64,000 bases of DNA from NCBI GenBank assembly GCA_016872775.1, contig VGZA01000019.1, forward strand, positions 36,385 through 100,384. The letters are read 5' to 3'. Below, in pieces: positions 24,263-33,951 of this stretch. The translations under genes and the position numbers were made by a program. The notes beneath the pieces were generated by a model, which made no database searches, was not told where the DNA came from, and saw nothing but the letters and a program-made list of their open reading frames with translations. This DNA comes from Planctomycetota bacterium (GTDB lineage Bacteria; Planctomycetota; Planctomycetia; Pirellulales; Pirellulaceae). Each line of letters begins with the position of its first letter. The first letter of the stretch is position 1.

Positions 24263-27200
24263 GTGAAGATACATGATGTAAAGATCTGCGGCTTCGGTGT
24301 CTGGACCGATATGAGCGTCGAGCGTCTGGCGAACGACGTCACCGTTTTTTACGGGCCGAATGAGGCTGGCAAGACGACCCTGATGCAGTTCATGCGCACG
24401 GTGTTGTACGGTTTCACGCGCGAACGACGAGCGAGGTACCTGCCGCCCGTGCACGGAGGTCAGCCTGGCGGAACTCTGCGGGTCGAGGGACCTCGCGGTA
24501 CATTCGAGATTCATCGGCGCGCGGGGACGCACGACCTGCCCGACGCTCCGGGCGAAATCACGGTGCTGGATGCCGCGGGTGCCGTGCAGGGCGCCCCGCA
24601 GCTTCCGGCGCTGCTGGGGGGACTCGACGAGACCATCTTCAGCAACGTTTTCGCGATCGGTTTGCGCGAGATGCAGGAGCTGGGAACGCTGAACGACTCC
24701 GCGGCCGCGGATCAACTCTACAAGCTGACCAGCGGGCTCGATCGGGTTTCGCTGATCGATGTGATGCGCGAGCTTGCCGAGGCCCGCGAGCAGATTCTGG
24801 CGCCCGACGATTCCACCTGCCAGCTCAGCCATCTTCTTGACCGGCACGACCGCCTGCGCAGGGAAGTCGATGAATTGGCGATTCGCGGCCGTCGCTGGCC
24901 GCAGTTGGCGGCACAGCGCGCGACGATGGTCAAGGAGATCGAGGATCTGGAGAAGCTGGTCCAGGAAGTGCAGATCGAGCTGCAGCGTTACGATTTGGTG
25001 CTGCAGGTCCGCGATAAGTGGTGGCAACGGCGGAGCGTTGAAGAACAGCTTGCGGCGATGGGACCTCCCTTGGACGTCGTACCGGACGCGCTCGACCAGC
25101 TCGAGCAGATGCGGGGCCGCCTGGGAAAACTCCGTCGCAAGATCTCGCAGGCGAAGAAACAAGGCCAGCAGTTACGCCAGGAACGCGACCGTCACCAGGT
25201 CAATCGGTCCCTCTTGTCGCAGGCTACACGCATCCAGGCGCTGACGGAGCATGGCCCCTGGATTGGTTCGCTGGAGTCGGAGGTGCAGCGCCTGCGGGGC
25301 GAGGTTACCGCGCTGGAACGCGAGCTCGAAGCTCGCCGGCCCCAGATTGAAATGCCGGCGAGTCAGCCGAAAGGAAAGCTGTCGGAAATCTCCGGCAAGT
25401 CGCTGGCGTTGTTACGCGCGCCGGCCGCGAAGCTGAACCATCTCAATAAACTCGTGGAAAGGACGCAACGCGACGCGCAGGCGGTCAAGGTCCGCACCGA
25501 CCAGGCCTTGCAGCGCGTTTCGTCGGAGCTTGCCGAATTGGACGAATCGAGTCTGAGTGCCGCCCTGGAAAAGGCGACGACGCGCGTGGCGCTGCTGCGC
25601 CGGCGGATCCAGATCGAAGAACGGCTGGATGAACTTGCCAGCCAGAGGAAATCGCTGGAAGACCAGGGGCATCTGCTGTTCGATGGCCAGGTCATGCCGT
25701 TCGAAAAAATGGCCTGGCAGTTCGCGGGCTTCGTGGTCGCGGTACTTTTGATCTTCACCGGATTCTTTGGCGGATGGCTGTGGGGCTTCGACGGTTTCCT
25801 CGGCTTCGTGATCTCGATGTTCGGCTTCGTGATGCTGGGCGTTTCCGTGTTCTCCAAGTTGGAATGGGATCGGGAAGCGCGAATGAAACTGGAAAACTGC
25901 GAGCGGCAACGGGCGTTGCTGGACAAGCAGTTGCAGGAAACCGAGGCCGAGAGAGAAGAGCTCGACGAACAACTGCCCGCGGGCGGTGGTCCGCTTGATG
26001 CGCGACTCGAACAAGCCGAGAAAAACCTGCAGCACCTCGAACAGTTGACGCCGATGGACGCGGTCCGGCACGAATCGGGGCAGCATGTCGAGGTGGCGGA
26101 ACAGCGAGCCACGCGAGCGGGGGAGGAGCTCAAAGAAGCGCGCAAGAACTGGCAGCACGCACTGCGCAGCGCGAATCTGCCCGATCACCTGATGCCCAAC
26201 GACATCCGGCATCTGATGAAAGGCTTCCGCCAGCTGTCGCAGGTCAAGCGGCAACTCGATCAGCGGCGTGACGAGCTCGAATCGCGACGTCGGGAACTGG
26301 CTTCCCTGGCGGGAAGAATCACCGAACTGTTTACCGAGGTGGGGATCAAGACGGACGAGGAGAGTCCGCAGTCTCAGTTAAAGCAGCTCGCGGTCGCACT
26401 GCTCGACCAGCAGCAGATACTGCAGCGCCGCGAAGGCGCGGGGCAGTTGTACCGTAAGGCCCGGGCTCGCTGGGCAGCGTTACGGAAGCGACACGACAGT
26501 GTAACCCGGGCGCGCGGCTCGCTGCTGGCCCGAGCCAACGCCCGCGACGAGGACGAATTGCGAGCCATGCTCACGCGCCAGCAGCAGGTTGCCGCGTTGC
26601 GGGCGCAGCGGGAGACGCTCTCCCAGGAAATTCGGCTGGTCGTAAGTGACCAATGGTCGGACGAAGCGTTGGCGCGGGAACTTTTGAACCGCGAGGAGGA
26701 CGCGCCGGAAAAACGCCGTCAACGGCTGCAAACGCGGCTGCATGAATCGAAATCGAAAGTCGCGCAATTCCACGAAAAGCGCGGGCAGCTTGCCGCCGAA
26801 ATGAAAGCGCTGGCCGACGATCGCCGCCTGATGGAGGCCAAGTTGGAACTGGGCTGCGTCGCGCGCCAAATGCGCAAGGCCGCGGAACGATGGCAGATTT
26901 TCGCGGTGATCGGGCTGATTCTGGAGTCGGTCCGCGGCACCTACGAGACGACGAGACAGCCCGAGACGCTGCGCGAGGCATCCCAGTTCCTCGAGAAGCT
27001 GACCCAGGGGCAGTACCTGCGGATCTGGACTCCGATCGAGGAAAAGGTGCTGCGGATTGACGATTGCAACGGGCAGACGCTCTCGCTGGAAAAGTTAAGT
27101 CGCGGCACGCGCGAAGCGGTGTTTTTGAGCTTACGGCTGGCGCTGGTGGCAGGTTATGCGCGCCGCGGAATTGTGCTGCCGTTGATCCTTGACGACGTGC

Positions 27201-27868
27201 TTGTCAATTTTGATACGGGACGCGTGCGCTCGTCGGCTCGCCTGCTCCGCGAATTCGCGACCCACGGTCATCAATTACTGTTCTTTACCTGCCACGAGCA
27301 TGTGATGCGGATCTTCAAGGCCGAGAACGCCGATATCCGCGTTCTGCCAGGACGTGCCGTTTCGGGGAAACTTGAACCGCTGCAGGAACCCCGGCCGATC
27401 GTCGCGCCGGCTCGATCCCTAGCGACCCCGATCGCAATGGTTGCCCCGACGGCAACGGTCCCCGCCTCGGGACAAGTCGCGCCGGCACCCGCCGCCGCTC
27501 TCCGAGTCGATTCGCCCTCTGTTGAGGAGTCGATACCGGCACGGGAGACTCGACCGCGGCGACGTCGATCGACCACTCCAAATCGGCCGGCCGATACCGA
27601 GTCGCAGGTGATCCCCCTGGCAGCCCCGCAGCTGACCGTGGTGCTGCAGTCGGCATCAAGTTCCCCCGAGTCGCGGATGGTCGTGGAGCCGATCGTGATC
27701 AAGCAACGCATCGAACCGGTCGTGATTCGCGGCGAGGAGACCTCGACGCAGGCGGCCAATACCGCCACCAAAACGACGATGGATTCGCGCGGTGAACTCG
27801 AAAAGCGATTTACCTGGGAATCTCCGGAGATGTACTGGGACCGCGTGAACAAAGAGGCCGTGGCTTGA
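24263..27868 (+). CDS. YhaN-like SMC/Rad50-type ATPase with central membrane hairpin
   Basis: 1201 residues from GTG 24263, with GGGAGGA six bases upstream. Walker A is GPNEAGKTT near residue 33; the ABC signature region LSRGTREAVFLSLRL and Walker B LPLILDDVLVNFD lie near 950-985. Long coiled coils separate them. In the middle (about 483-530) are two closely spaced hydrophobic helices, where Rad50 has its zinc hook, suggesting membrane tethering as in YhaN. After the ATPase comes a tail of about 175 residues, Pro/Ala/Thr-rich, disordered in its first part and without recognisable domain. Together with the SbcD-like protein it forms a predicted DNA-processing complex. The tail is unusual and of unknown use. 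Confidence 0.9.
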   Translation: MKIHDVKICGFGVWTDMSVERLANDVTVFYGPNEAGKTTLMQFMRTVLYGFTRERRARYLPPVHGGQPGGTLRVEGPRGTFEIHRRAGTHDLPDAPGEITVLDAAGAVQGAPQLPALLGGLDETIFSNVFAIGLREMQELGTLNDSAAADQLYKLTSGLDRVSLIDVMRELAEAREQILAPDDSTCQLSHLLDRHDRLRREVDELAIRGRRWPQLAAQRATMVKEIEDLEKLVQEVQIELQRYDLVLQVRDKWWQRRSVEEQLAAMGPPLDVVPDALDQLEQMRGRLGKLRRKISQAKKQGQQLRQERDRHQVNRSLLSQATRIQALTEHGPWIGSLESEVQRLRGEVTALERELEARRPQIEMPASQPKGKLSEISGKSLALLRAPAAKLNHLNKLVERTQRDAQAVKVRTDQALQRVSSELAELDESSLSAALEKATTRVALLRRRIQIEERLDELASQRKSLEDQGHLLFDGQVMPFEKMAWQFAGFVVAVLLIFTGFFGGWLWGFDGFLGFVISMFGFVMLGVSVFSKLEWDREARMKLENCERQRALLDKQLQETEAEREELDEQLPAGGGPLDARLEQAEKNLQHLEQLTPMDAVRHESGQHVEVAEQRATRAGEELKEARKNWQHALRSANLPDHLMPNDIRHLMKGFRQLSQVKRQLDQRRDELESRRRELASLAGRITELFTEVGIKTDEESPQSQLKQLAVALLDQQQILQRREGAGQLYRKARARWAALRKRHDSVTRARGSLLARANARDEDELRAMLTRQQQVAALRAQRETLSQEIRLVVSDQWSDEALARELLNREEDAPEKRRQRLQTRLHESKSKVAQFHEKRGQLAAEMKALADDRRLMEAKLELGCVARQMRKAAERWQIFAVIGLILESVRGTYETTRQPETLREASQFLEKLTQGQYLRIWTPIEEKVLRIDDCNGQTLSLEKLSRGTREAVFLSLRLALVAGYARRGIVLPLILDDVLVNFDTGRVRSSARLLREFATHGHQLLFFTCHEHVMRIFKAENADIRVLPGRAVSGKLEPLQEPRPIVAPARSLATPIAMVAPTATVPASGQVAPAPAAALRVDSPSVEESIPARETRPRRRRSTTPNRPADTESQVIPLAAPQLTVVLQSASSSPESRMVVEPIVIKQRIEPVVIRGEETSTQAANTATKTTMDSRGELEKRFTWESPEMYWDRVNKEAVA

Positions 27869-27884
27869 ACGGAGTTTGTGGTCG

Positions 27885-28997
27885 ATGAGCATCACCGCCA
27901 TCACGGTTGAGCCGATGTTTGGACGCGTCCGGCCGGAAGTGGCGATTGTCAGTTCGCTCGGTGAACATCTCGTCGGTAACTACGTGCTCGTCCGAATCCA
28001 TGACGATTCGGGTCATGTGGGGTTGGGTGAGGCCAGCGTGACCAGCGTCTGGAGCGGTGAAACGCAGGCCGGAACGATCAATATCATCCGCGAATACCTC
28101 GCGCCGTTGCTGATCGGCGCGGATCCGTTCGACCTGCAGTGGATACAGCGCCGGCTCGACCGAGCCGTGTTCGACAACAGCTTCGCCAAATCGGCGGTCG
28201 AATGCGCGCTTCTGGATCTGCAGGGCCAGGCGGCGAACGTCCCGCTCTACCGGCTGTTGGGTGGACGAGATCTTGACGAGTCGGTGCGCGATCAGGGAAT
28301 TCGACTGAAGTTCGTCATTGGCAAGGTCGAGCCCAATCTGGCGGCCGAGCGCGCCGCGCGGATGGTTGCCGCTGGCTGGCAAGCGATCAAAGTCAAGGTC
28401 GGTCACGATCCTCGGGCGGATTTGGACCGATTGCGCGCCGTGCGCAGCGCGATCGGTGACCGGACATTCCTGTCGGTCGATGCGAATGGCGGCTATTCCG
28501 TCGAGCAGGCGATCGGCGCGGCGCGAGGTTTCGCCGGGCTGGGAGTCGTCTTGTTCGAGCAGCCAACAGCCCGTGGCGATCATCGGGCCATGGCCGCGGT
28601 GCGCCGTCGCAGTGACATTCCGATCATGGCCGACGAAAGTGTCTTCACACACCGCGATGCACTGGAGTTGATTCGCCAGGAGGCCGCCGACATCCTCAGC
28701 CTCTACCCTGGAAAACATGGCGGAATCCGCAATACCCAGGAAATCGCCAGAATGGCGGAAACCGCCGGGATCGCCTGCACGATCGGCAGTAACCTGGAAC
28801 GCGAAGTCGCGACGGCAGCCATGGCCCATTTGACCGTTGCCACTCCCAACATTCGATGCGATCGATTCCCCGGGGATCTCATCGGGCCGCTCTATTTCGA
28901 ATCGCCGTTCACCTCGCAATCCCTGGATTTCCGAGCCGATCGCCTGCACGTACCTGTGTCGCCCGGTTTGGGTGTGACACTCGGCGGTCCCCTCTGA
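27885..28997 (+). CDS. Mandelate racemase/muconate-lactonizing enzyme family protein
   Basis: 370 residues, a typical enolase-superfamily length. The active-site KxK is AIKVKVG (near residue 168). Metal ligands are Asp in FLSVDANGGY, Glu in LFEQP and Asp in PIMADES. A further lysine in LYPGKHGGI corresponds to the second catalytic base region. The pattern fits muconate cycloisomerase or dipeptide-epimerase branches; the precise substrate cannot be set by reading. ATG 27885 has GGAG ten bases upstream. It starts 16 bases after the YhaN-like gene, so it may share the message although no functional link is obvious. Confidence 0.88.
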   Translation: MSITAITVEPMFGRVRPEVAIVSSLGEHLVGNYVLVRIHDDSGHVGLGEASVTSVWSGETQAGTINIIREYLAPLLIGADPFDLQWIQRRLDRAVFDNSFAKSAVECALLDLQGQAANVPLYRLLGGRDLDESVRDQGIRLKFVIGKVEPNLAAERAARMVAAGWQAIKVKVGHDPRADLDRLRAVRSAIGDRTFLSVDANGGYSVEQAIGAARGFAGLGVVLFEQPTARGDHRAMAAVRRRSDIPIMADESVFTHRDALELIRQEAADILSLYPGKHGGIRNTQEIARMAETAGIACTIGSNLEREVATAAMAHLTVATPNIRCDRFPGDLIGPLYFESPFTSQSLDFRADRLHVPVSPGLGVTLGGPL

Positions 28998-29087
28998 AGC
29001 GGCCGTTGCCTGCCGCCGCGCTTGACCTGGCTAACGGCCTGATCGTATAAAGGGCGAGGAGTTTAATGCCTGGCCGAAATCAAGACC

Positions 29088-29162
29088 GTAGGATGGACAT
29101 CCTGTCCGTCTGGGCTTTCTTCCGTCGGGGCTTTCTCCGACAGACAGGATGTCCGTCCTACA
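29088..29162. repeat. Inverted repeat sharing the GTAGGAYGGACATC unit
   Basis: The left arm (29088-29112) reads GTAGGATGGACATCCTGTCC and on to GTCTG. The right arm (29141-29162) is CAGACAGGATGTCCGTCCTA plus C. The arms are imperfect reverse complements, with a spacer containing GGGCTTTCT and GGGGCTTTCT. The unit also occurs at 16648-16671 as GTAGGACGGACATCTTGTCC, so this is a dispersed element. It lies in the 218-base gap between the enolase-superfamily gene and the EF-hand gene. Confidence 0.7.
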
Positions 29163-29215
29163 GGAAATCACGGTTTTGTTTCGGGACGGGTACCTAGCCT
29201 TTGGAGTACGAGCCG

Positions 29216-30016
29216 ATGGTCGACGTCGCGAAGTGGAGCGTTGTGATATGTCTGTCCGCGATCATTTTCGGGGGACCGGTTTCTGTCGGCGCGAAAGAGA
29301 ACGATCAGAACGTCACCATCGCGCGCATCTTTCGCACTCAAGACAAGAACCACGACGGAGTGCTGCGGGACTTGGAGATCGAGACGGCGCGTCGCGTGGT
29401 TCGGGGCGGTTTGGACGTTGCTTGTGATCGAATCGAATCGCATCCGCGATTGCGACGTATCCAGCCGGCCTTCGATCGTAAACGGGTGTTTGCCCAGTTT
29501 GCGGATCACAAAATCGACGCGGATGAAGACGGGCAGGTGAGCGAAGAGGAGTTTTCACGCTTCTTCCACACCGTGCACGGACCGATTCAGGAAGCGCAGC
29601 TTGCAATGCAGAATGGTGCGCCGGCCGACATGAAACCGGTCGATCCAGGCCTGTTGCCGGCTGGTCCGCCGGCCGGCGCCGCCGGCCGAAGCGATCGATC
29701 CCGGGACCGGGATCGGGAACTCGACAGGGAACGGGACCGCCAGGAACGTGAGCGTCGCGAGCGGCAGTCGGAAGCGAACGAACGACGACGCGCCAACGAG
29801 CAGCGGCAAGCGGCGGCCGAGCAGCGGCAAGCGGCGGCCGAGCATGCGGCGGCGCAGCAACGCGAGGCTCGTGAGCGACAGCAGCAGGAACAACAGCGTC
29901 GTGCGCAGGAAGAACGCCGCAAGGCCGATGACGACCGGCGTCGCGATGCCGAACGACGGGACCGCCAGGAGCAGCAGCAACGCCGCTCGCTCGAAGCGCG
30001 CAAAGGCGGGCGTTGA
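29216..30016 (+). CDS. Exported EF-hand protein with long Arg/Glu/Gln coiled-coil tail
   Basis: 266 residues from ATG 29216, with GGAG nine bases upstream. A hydrophobic segment (WSVVICLSAIIFGGPVSVGA) serves as signal peptide. Two EF-hand loops are clear: DKNHDGVLRDLE near residue 43 and DADEDGQVSEEE near 101. From about residue 155 the protein is almost only Arg, Glu, Gln, Ala and Asp, with a repeated EQRQAAA unit, predicting a highly charged coiled coil. Such a tail could bind polyanions or other proteins; that is inference. No family beyond EF-hand is recognised. The gene converges with the cytochrome/WD40 gene. Confidence 0.82.
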   Translation: MVDVAKWSVVICLSAIIFGGPVSVGAKENDQNVTIARIFRTQDKNHDGVLRDLEIETARRVVRGGLDVACDRIESHPRLRRIQPAFDRKRVFAQFADHKIDADEDGQVSEEEFSRFFHTVHGPIQEAQLAMQNGAPADMKPVDPGLLPAGPPAGAAGRSDRSRDRDRELDRERDRQERERRERQSEANERRRANEQRQAAAEQRQAAAEHAAAQQREARERQQQEQQRRAQEERRKADDDRRRDAERRDRQEQQQRRSLEARKGGR

Positions 30017-30062
30017 GTTCTGCGGCAAGATGCCCCAGCAACTGACTCCCTGTTTCGGGAGC

Positions 30063-31409
30063 TTATTGTTTCAGTCCGGGAGCTGCGATGAAGGTTGCGA
30101 TCGCGTTGCCGTCGGCCAAGTTCCAAACGTGCACGCCACCACTGAAAACGCCGCCTGCGACGCGCTTGGTACCGTCGTGATAGGCGGCGCAGAGTACGGA
30201 ATCGGTTGGTCCGGCAAAAGCGCGAATCTGACCGTGGGTCTTGGCATCGAACTGGCGAAGCGATTTATCGGCGGAGCTTGCGAACAGGAATCCGCCGCCG
30301 AGCGGCAATTTGTAGACTTCATCCCCAAACGCCACTTCCGCGGTCTTGGCGCCGTCGGCCAATTTCCAACGGTGAATTTTTTTATCGTTGCCTGCGGAGA
30401 ATAGTTCGGCGCCATCCGGATGGAATGCGATCCCTCGAACCGGCTGTCCATGTCCGGAATAGGTGACGGCCAGTTCTCCGGTCTTGGAATCAAATACTTT
30501 CGCCGTCTTGTCGCGACTTACGGACGCCAGTTTTGTGCCGTCAGCGTTCCACGCGGTGGCGGTTACCCAATCCGAATGGCTGTTGATGGCGAAAAGTTCC
30601 TTCCCGGATTCGGACTCGACGATGCGCAGGACGCCATCCGCGGCGCCGATCGCGATGCGATCTCCCTGAGGGCTGTAGCTCACATCGAGTACCACGTCGC
30701 TTGTCGTTCCCAGCACCGCCTTGAGATTACCCGTTGCGAAATCAAAGACACGAACTTCCCCCAATCGTCCCGGCGTACCGCCGCCGACGGCGAGTGATTT
30801 TCCATCGGGACTGAATGCCAGCGCGAACGTCCGTTGCCCGACATTTTTCCAGCGGCGATTGAGTTGCCCGTTGGCGGCATTCCAGAGCGTGAGCTCATTG
30901 TATCCCCCCACGATCACCTCCGAGCCATCCGGGGAAAAAGTGATCGCGGTCACGGGCATGGCATGGGGGTATTCGGCGGGAGGATCGGGATGCACTGGCG
31001 GCGGAATGACGGTCGCCAGGTTGGCCTTGGGGTCGGGGCCGTCGAAGGTCGCGCCTTCTTCAATCCATTTCTTGATCAGTTCGACCTGGTCGGCGGGCAG
31101 GGGATCACCTTCCAACGGCATCCGCTCGCTGGCGTCGCTGGAAACAATGCGGCGAAATCCTTCGCTCGCATCGACCGCTTTTGGCGAAAATCCGTGGCTT
31201 CCGGATTCACCCGCGGCCATCAGTCGCTCGAAATTGTCGACGCGATAGCCTCCCTCCGCTTTTTTGGGTCCGTGGCAGGCCAGGCAGTTGTTGACGAGGA
31301 TCGGCGCGACCTGACTGCGAAAACTGACGTTTTGTCCTTGTGCCGGTTGGCAAAGAAATGGGACAGAGCCGAGAACGCAGGCAGCAACGGAAATGCGGAG
31401 GATATTCAT
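30063..31409 (-). CDS. Planctomycete cytochrome-type and WD40-repeat protein
   Basis: 448 residues. A signal peptide (MNILRISVAACVLGSVPFLC) leads to a c-type heme-like motif NNCLACHGPKKAEGGY near residue 42, with a candidate axial Met in ERMPLEG, typical of the planctomycete PSCyt1 domain. From about residue 150 come WD40 repeats of the form hTxhxFSPDGxxhhxGxxxxxhxhWx, about six or seven blades, likely forming a propeller. Both parts would work outside the cytoplasm. It is the last gene of a three-gene minus-strand set with the DUF1549/1553 and PPC proteins. This gene grouping recurs across Planctomycetota, but its function is not established. Confidence 0.88.
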   Translation of the reverse strand: MNILRISVAACVLGSVPFLCQPAQGQNVSFRSQVAPILVNNCLACHGPKKAEGGYRVDNFERLMAAGESGSHGFSPKAVDASEGFRRIVSSDASERMPLEGDPLPADQVELIKKWIEEGATFDGPDPKANLATVIPPPVHPDPPAEYPHAMPVTAITFSPDGSEVIVGGYNELTLWNAANGQLNRRWKNVGQRTFALAFSPDGKSLAVGGGTPGRLGEVRVFDFATGNLKAVLGTTSDVVLDVSYSPQGDRIAIGAADGVLRIVESESGKELFAINSHSDWVTATAWNADGTKLASVSRDKTAKVFDSKTGELAVTYSGHGQPVRGIAFHPDGAELFSAGNDKKIHRWKLADGAKTAEVAFGDEVYKLPLGGGFLFASSADKSLRQFDAKTHGQIRAFAGPTDSVLCAAYHDGTKRVAGGVFSGGVHVWNLADGNAIATFIAAPGLKQ

Positions 31410-31446
31410 GCGTTGATTTTCCAGGTGAATTCGCGGCCGATCAGGC

Positions 31447-33927
31447 TTAGTGCTGGAACAGGAATTCGTTGGTGTTCAAAAGGGCCCAACAGATATCTTC
31501 AAATGCAATGACCCGATCGTTCTTGGCGGCAATGTGCTTCAGGCTGGCATCGATTTCACCCGGGGTGGGTGTGCGGCACACGGCAGCCATATACAGGTCG
31601 TTGAGAATCTGCAGGTCGGTCTTGTTTTCCTTCAACATCTTACGGAAACGGTTGTTTTCGTTGCGGAGTTTTTCGTAGATCAAGGGACCGTTGAAGAACT
31701 GAATTGCCATCCCGAGGTTGGATTCACTCGATCGCTCGCAAGCGCAAACGGTCTGGCGTTCGGGTTGACCGAAGGTTTTGAGAAAATCGTTCTTTGCCAG
31801 ATCCGGCGCGGGAATCTGCGTGGCTTTCGTTCCGGCCGGGAGCGTGCCGAACTGTTCCGGCATATCGGTCACGGCACAGATTGCGTCCAACAGTTGTTCC
31901 GCGGAAAGGAGCCGGGGCTGAAAATGGGACGCGTATTTGACATCGTCTTTGTTAAAGTCATTGGCGCGGAACGAGGCCTGGTAGGTGCGACTGTTGAGAA
32001 TGGTGCGAATCACATGCTTACGATCGAATCCATGGTCAGCGAAATCGCGGGCCAAGGCTTCGATCAGCGAGGCATTCGCCGGCGGGTTGGATTCACGGAA
32101 ATCGTCGTTCGGTTCCACAATTCCACGGCCCAAGAGCTGGCTCCAGATCCGATTGACCTCGACCTTGGCGAAAAACGGATTCTCGCGGCGGGTGAGCCAA
32201 TCGGCGAACAGGTCCCGGCGGTCCTTATCGACCGGGGGTTCCAGATCTCCGGATAGCGGCAACCAGGGCTTCATCTGTTTGCCGGTTCGGGGTTGTGTGA
32301 CTTCGCCGGTGGGGGCCAGCCAGACCACCAGTTCATCCGGCCGGCGCGTCTTCTTCTTTTGCACGCGATTAAAGAACGCCGCCATGCCGTAATAGTTGTC
32401 CTGGGTCCAGCGTTCGAACGGGTGATTGTGGCACTTGGCGCACTGCAGGCGTGCCCCGAGGAACACCTGCGAAATCGTCTCGACGCTCTCCATGGCGTCA
32501 TTGGTGGTCCGATAGAAATTGGCCGGCGGATTGGTGTGCGTACTTCCCGCGGCGGTCAGCAGGTGCCTCGCGAATTCGTCATAAGGCATGTTCTCCTCAA
32601 TCGCTTTTTCCACCCAGCGATGGTACTTGTGAACCCCATCGCCGCCGACCGCGGCCGTTGTCATTTTCAACAAGTCGCCCCACTTCAGTGCCCAGAATTT
32701 CGCATACTCCGGTCGCTGCAACAGCTCATCGATCAACTGGCGCCGTTTGTAGGGCGAACGATCGGTCAGGAACCGGTTCGACTCCGCGATCGTTGGCAGA
32801 ATTCCAATCACATCCAGGTAGACCCGCCGCAGAAGCTCTTCGTCGGTGCAAAGTTCGGAAGCCGAATAGGACAGTTTCTTCAATTTTGAATTCACATGAT
32901 CGTCGATGTAGTTTTGCACCGGCGACTGTGTCCAGGCGAAGCCGGGAATGTCCTTGACGAACGTCATGAAATTCGATTCGATGAATTCCATGTAACGGAC
33001 GATAATCGCAGCCTCGCCGCGATCGCGGCCAACGACGAGTCCTGTTTCCGAAACCGATGCCACTTCCGTATCCGAACTGGTGTACACGGCCAGGGGCGTT
33101 ACGTCGCGCATCGAACCATCGGAAAAGTGCGCCGTGACGACCAGTTGCTGCGTGTGAGCCGGACGTTTGTAAAGTCTTCCGGTGGGCGGGTAGACCTCGA
33201 TCTTGACGCAGCGTGGCGCGTTATCGGGATCGAGCTTGCAGCCTTCGGCGATCCAATCCCGGAGCACGCGGAAGGCGGGATCGGCTTTTCGTAATTTGAG
33301 GCCGCCGCCGTGGGAGACTTTCATCATCGGTTTGGTCAAGAGCAGGCTCTGCTCCGGCTGGAACGGGTTGGTGCGCCGGCCGAAATCCTCGCGGATCAGC
33401 GTCAGCTTGTCCAACTGGGGATCAAACGCGCGCAAGGACAAACGAAATCCGCCTTTGCCGCTCGGTGAACCATGGCACGCGCCAGCATTGCAGCCGTTCT
33501 TCGACAGGGCGGCCAGCGCTCCATACTCAAACGACACGGGATCAGGGCTCGCCTGCCGGGAGCTGGCAACAGGAATCTGTAGCGGAGGAAGCTGCCCGAC
33601 GGAGACAGTGATCGCCGTATTGCCGTCGGCTTGCGGCAGGGCCACGGCACCCTCGATACGGGCGATCGCCGTGTCGGCGGACGCGAAAGTGGCCGCGCGG
33701 GTCAGGTCCTGCAGGCTGCCATCGGCGTAATAACCGGTGACCGCCAGCTGCATCTGTTGCCGCTTGCCGGTGAATTGGATCGAAGCGGGAAAGACCTCGA
33801 TGCGTTGAGGCTGACCGATCTCGATCGAGTCGAGCTTCTCCTGGGCGTGGACCGGGCAAAGCCCCGCCGACACCATCGCCGCCATGATCGCTGTAATTCC
33901 GAGCAGAATCCGTTGTATCGAGGTCAT
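31447..33927 (-). CDS. DUF1549/DUF1553 protein with Ig-like (Big2) domains
   Basis: 826 residues with an N-terminal signal peptide (MTSIQRILLGITAIMAAMVS). Two bacterial Ig-like regions occur, about 45-120 and 245-320, containing YYADGSLQDLT and HFSDGSMRDVTPLAVYTSSD. Between them is a cysteine block SKNGCNAGACHGSPSGKGGF, a CxxxCH heme-like site. DUF1549 follows (about 340-540) with CAKCHNHPFERWTQDNYYG (CxxCH), then DUF1553 to the end, closing with CWALLNTNEFLFQH. The heme-like motifs suggest redox function outside the cytoplasm, but heme attachment is not shown. The gene lies 24 bases downstream of the PPC gene and 37 bases upstream of the cytochrome/WD40 gene, an operon-like arrangement. Confidence 0.9.
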   Translation of the reverse strand: MTSIQRILLGITAIMAAMVSAGLCPVHAQEKLDSIEIGQPQRIEVFPASIQFTGKRQQMQLAVTGYYADGSLQDLTRAATFASADTAIARIEGAVALPQADGNTAITVSVGQLPPLQIPVASSRQASPDPVSFEYGALAALSKNGCNAGACHGSPSGKGGFRLSLRAFDPQLDKLTLIREDFGRRTNPFQPEQSLLLTKPMMKVSHGGGLKLRKADPAFRVLRDWIAEGCKLDPDNAPRCVKIEVYPPTGRLYKRPAHTQQLVVTAHFSDGSMRDVTPLAVYTSSDTEVASVSETGLVVGRDRGEAAIIVRYMEFIESNFMTFVKDIPGFAWTQSPVQNYIDDHVNSKLKKLSYSASELCTDEELLRRVYLDVIGILPTIAESNRFLTDRSPYKRRQLIDELLQRPEYAKFWALKWGDLLKMTTAAVGGDGVHKYHRWVEKAIEENMPYDEFARHLLTAAGSTHTNPPANFYRTTNDAMESVETISQVFLGARLQCAKCHNHPFERWTQDNYYGMAAFFNRVQKKKTRRPDELVVWLAPTGEVTQPRTGKQMKPWLPLSGDLEPPVDKDRRDLFADWLTRRENPFFAKVEVNRIWSQLLGRGIVEPNDDFRESNPPANASLIEALARDFADHGFDRKHVIRTILNSRTYQASFRANDFNKDDVKYASHFQPRLLSAEQLLDAICAVTDMPEQFGTLPAGTKATQIPAPDLAKNDFLKTFGQPERQTVCACERSSESNLGMAIQFFNGPLIYEKLRNENNRFRKMLKENKTDLQILNDLYMAAVCRTPTPGEIDASLKHIAAKNDRVIAFEDICWALLNTNEFLFQH

Positions 33928-33951
33928 GAATCTCCCTCTCCTTGCAAAGCG

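Noticed and set aside
27810..28949. A 379-codon minus-strand open frame across the enolase-superfamily gene
   Set aside because: Antisense shadow: the plus strand has all active-site motifs of the enolase superfamily and a proper start.
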